Below are positions 33,311 through 34,634 of a stretch of 34,634 nt of DNA, in pieces (the stretch's first letter is position 1; the number at the start of each line of letters is the position of its first letter). The DNA is from Campylobacteraceae bacterium. Its GTDB lineage: Bacteria; Campylobacterota; Campylobacteria; Campylobacterales; Sulfurovaceae. The position numbers were made by a program, and so were the translations under genes. The notes beneath the pieces are model-generated. The model saw only the letters and a list, made by a program, of their open reading frames with translations, was not told where the DNA came from and did no database searches. The stretch lies in assembly GCA_027068975.1 (NCBI GenBank), contig JALXFN010000146.1:1-34634 (forward strand), read 5' to 3'.

Positions 33311-34634
33311 ATGAAAAAGATAATTTATGGAAATAGTAATTTTCGAAAAGTAAAAATAAACAATGATTATCTTTACATAGATAAAACAGAGTTTATAGAA
33401 AAACTAGAAAAACTAAATGAAGACTTTTTAATTTTCTTACGCCCAAGACGCTTTGGAAAGTCCCTTTTTCTCTCTACGCTTCAATACTATTACGATGAAA
33501 ACTCTGCCCATGAGTTTGATGCGATATTTCAAGAGACCTACATAAAAAACAATCCAACCCCTTTGAAGAGTAGCTTTCGTATTTTGTTTTTTGAGTTTTC
33601 GGGGATAGAGATTGAAAATCAAGATATTGAAGATATAAAAAACAGCTTTAGAGTCAATGTAAAGGTAAGTTTAGAACGATATTTAAACAGCTATGGTTAT
33701 GACCCATTTATTATAGAACGATTAGCAAAAATTGATAAACCTGCTGATATGCTCAAAGAGTTTTTAGAGATTATTAAAGATGATAAAGTTTACTTACTCA
33801 TAGATGAATATGACCAATTCGCTAATGCAATATTGGCAAAAAATATGAAAGATTTTTTAGAAGTTGTAGGAAAAGGAGGATTTGTACGAAGCTTTTACGA
33901 AGTCTTAAAAGGAGCAACCCAAATGGGTGTGGTTCAAAAGATGTTTATAACAGGAGTAACGCCTATTACCCTCGATAGTTTAAGTTCTGGGTTTAATATT
34001 GTCTCCAACATCTCAAACAATAAAAAGTTTAATGCAATGGCAGGGTTTACAGGGGATGATGTAAACAACTCTTTGGAAAACTCTATCTTTAACAAATGTG
34101 AAGAGATAGATAAAGAAGAGTTATTAGAAAAAGTAAAAAAATGGTACAACGGTTACTTATTTCATGTAGAAGCCAATGAGAGAATTTATAATTCAACGTT
34201 GGTTAACTATTTTATTTCTCAATACAATTATGATAATTGTACTATGCCCATAAAAATGTTAGACAGTAATGTAGCTAGTGATTATAAAGCCATTATGAAA
34301 CTCTTTAACATTGGTGATAGTGATAGAAACTATAAAGTTTTAGAAGAACTTATAGAAAATGGTAGGGTAGTAGGAATCATAAAAGATAGATACGACCTAA
34401 ACCAAGAGTTTACGCAAGATGACTTTATTACGCTTATTTACTCTATGGGATTCATTACTATAAAAGAGCAGATAACAGCTGAGCTAAATATCTTTGAGAT
34501 ACCTAATTATGTAATTAAAATTCTCTACTTTAACTACTTTGCAATTGAGCTACAACGACGGAATGACTTTAAATTAAATGACTCCTTTTCTCAAATAGTA
34601 ACCAAACTGCTATTAGGAGACATAGAGCCATTTA
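33311..34634 (+). CDS. AAA-ATPase-like protein with expected PD-(D/E)XK domain, 3' partial
   Basis: At least 441 aa run off the window with no stop. The start is ATG 33311 after AAGGG. The N-terminus FRKVKINNDYLYIDKTEFI, Walker A RPRRFGKS (44-51), Walker B YLLIDEYD (about 159-166) and FITGVTPITLDSLSSGFN (about 213) define the AAA-ATPase-like family, which normally ends in a PD-(D/E)XK nuclease-like domain. That part would lie mostly beyond the window. Family members are often multicopy and strain-variable, with unknown role. The MITE now forms most of its 5' leader. Confidence 0.92.
   Translation, partial: MKKIIYGNSNFRKVKINNDYLYIDKTEFIEKLEKLNEDFLIFLRPRRFGKSLFLSTLQYYYDENSAHEFDAIFQETYIKNNPTPLKSSFRILFFEFSGIEIENQDIEDIKNSFRVNVKVSLERYLNSYGYDPFIIERLAKIDKPADMLKEFLEIIKDDKVYLLIDEYDQFANAILAKNMKDFLEVVGKGGFVRSFYEVLKGATQMGVVQKMFITGVTPITLDSLSSGFNIVSNISNNKKFNAMAGFTGDDVNNSLENSIFNKCEEIDKEELLEKVKKWYNGYLFHVEANERIYNSTLVNYFISQYNYDNCTMPIKMLDSNVASDYKAIMKLFNIGDSDRNYKVLEELIENGRVVGIIKDRYDLNQEFTQDDFITLIYSMGFITIKEQITAELNIFEIPNYVIKILYFNYFAIELQRRNDFKLNDSFSQIVTKLLLGDIEPF

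Overview
The window looks like a chromosomal segment of a Campylobacterota bacterium of the Sulfurovum/Sulfurimonas/Arcobacter type. The evidence is AT-rich coding DNA, a 7TM sensor kinase with the IAHQWRQPL H-box typical of that phylum, OmpR-type partners and densely packed short operons. The taxon is inferred from protein style only. I see no rRNA, tRNA, CRISPR array, integrase or transposase gene.

Layout. 1-2600: a small membrane protein (-), two tandem membrane paralogues (+), and an ADP-ribosylglycohydrolase-like gene (-) interrupted by an in-frame amber codon. 2656-5154 (-): a response regulator followed by its 7TMR-DISM histidine kinase. 5244-8377 (+): an AAA+/DUF4143 ATPase, an AraC/GyrI-like regulator, a 19-residue remnant of a ClbS/DfsB-like gene and an alpha/beta hydrolase. 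8361-10121 (-): a four-gene envelope operon of outer-membrane barrel, EF-hand lipoprotein, DUF4395 membrane protein and a 53-aa lipoprotein. 10228-14715 (-): an orphan RND pump, then AmmeMemoRadiSam proteins A and B without the radical SAM partner. 14865-16178 (+): a second AAA+/DUF4143 ATPase. 16349-18428 (-): a CAP-domain protein and a TrmH-family RNA methyltransferase.

18611-26645 (+) is a long co-directional cluster: TetR regulator, ABC1/UbiB-type kinase, membrane protein, VanZ-like protein, CbrA/geranylgeranyl-reductase-like flavoprotein, B12-binding radical SAM enzyme, anchored unknown protein, SDR-DoxX fusion and DUF2269 protein. Several of these genes overlap by 4-11 bp. The mix of an isoprenoid-reductase-like flavoprotein, a B12 radical SAM enzyme and an ABC1 kinase suggests membrane lipid or quinone modification; this is inference. 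26691-32993 (+) is a DUF4132 locus: a small partner, the 1657-aa DUF4132 protein, a SUKH (SMI1/KNR4) protein and an unknown protein. The window ends inside a third ATPase, of the AAA-ATPase-like/PD-(D/E)XK type.

The most notable non-coding structures are as follows. A 265-bp MITE with perfect 31-bp terminal inverted repeats and a 5-bp TAGAA target duplication sits at the predicted transcription start of the third ATPase gene. A 23-bp piece of the MITE interior recurs upstream of the AraC gene. REP-like hairpins at 26051-26126 are in opposite orientation and carry compensatory stem changes. All three AAA genes share the extended -10 ATGCTATAAT, and two have operator-like repeats around it. An AT-rich hairpin covers the Shine-Dalgarno of the second membrane paralogue.
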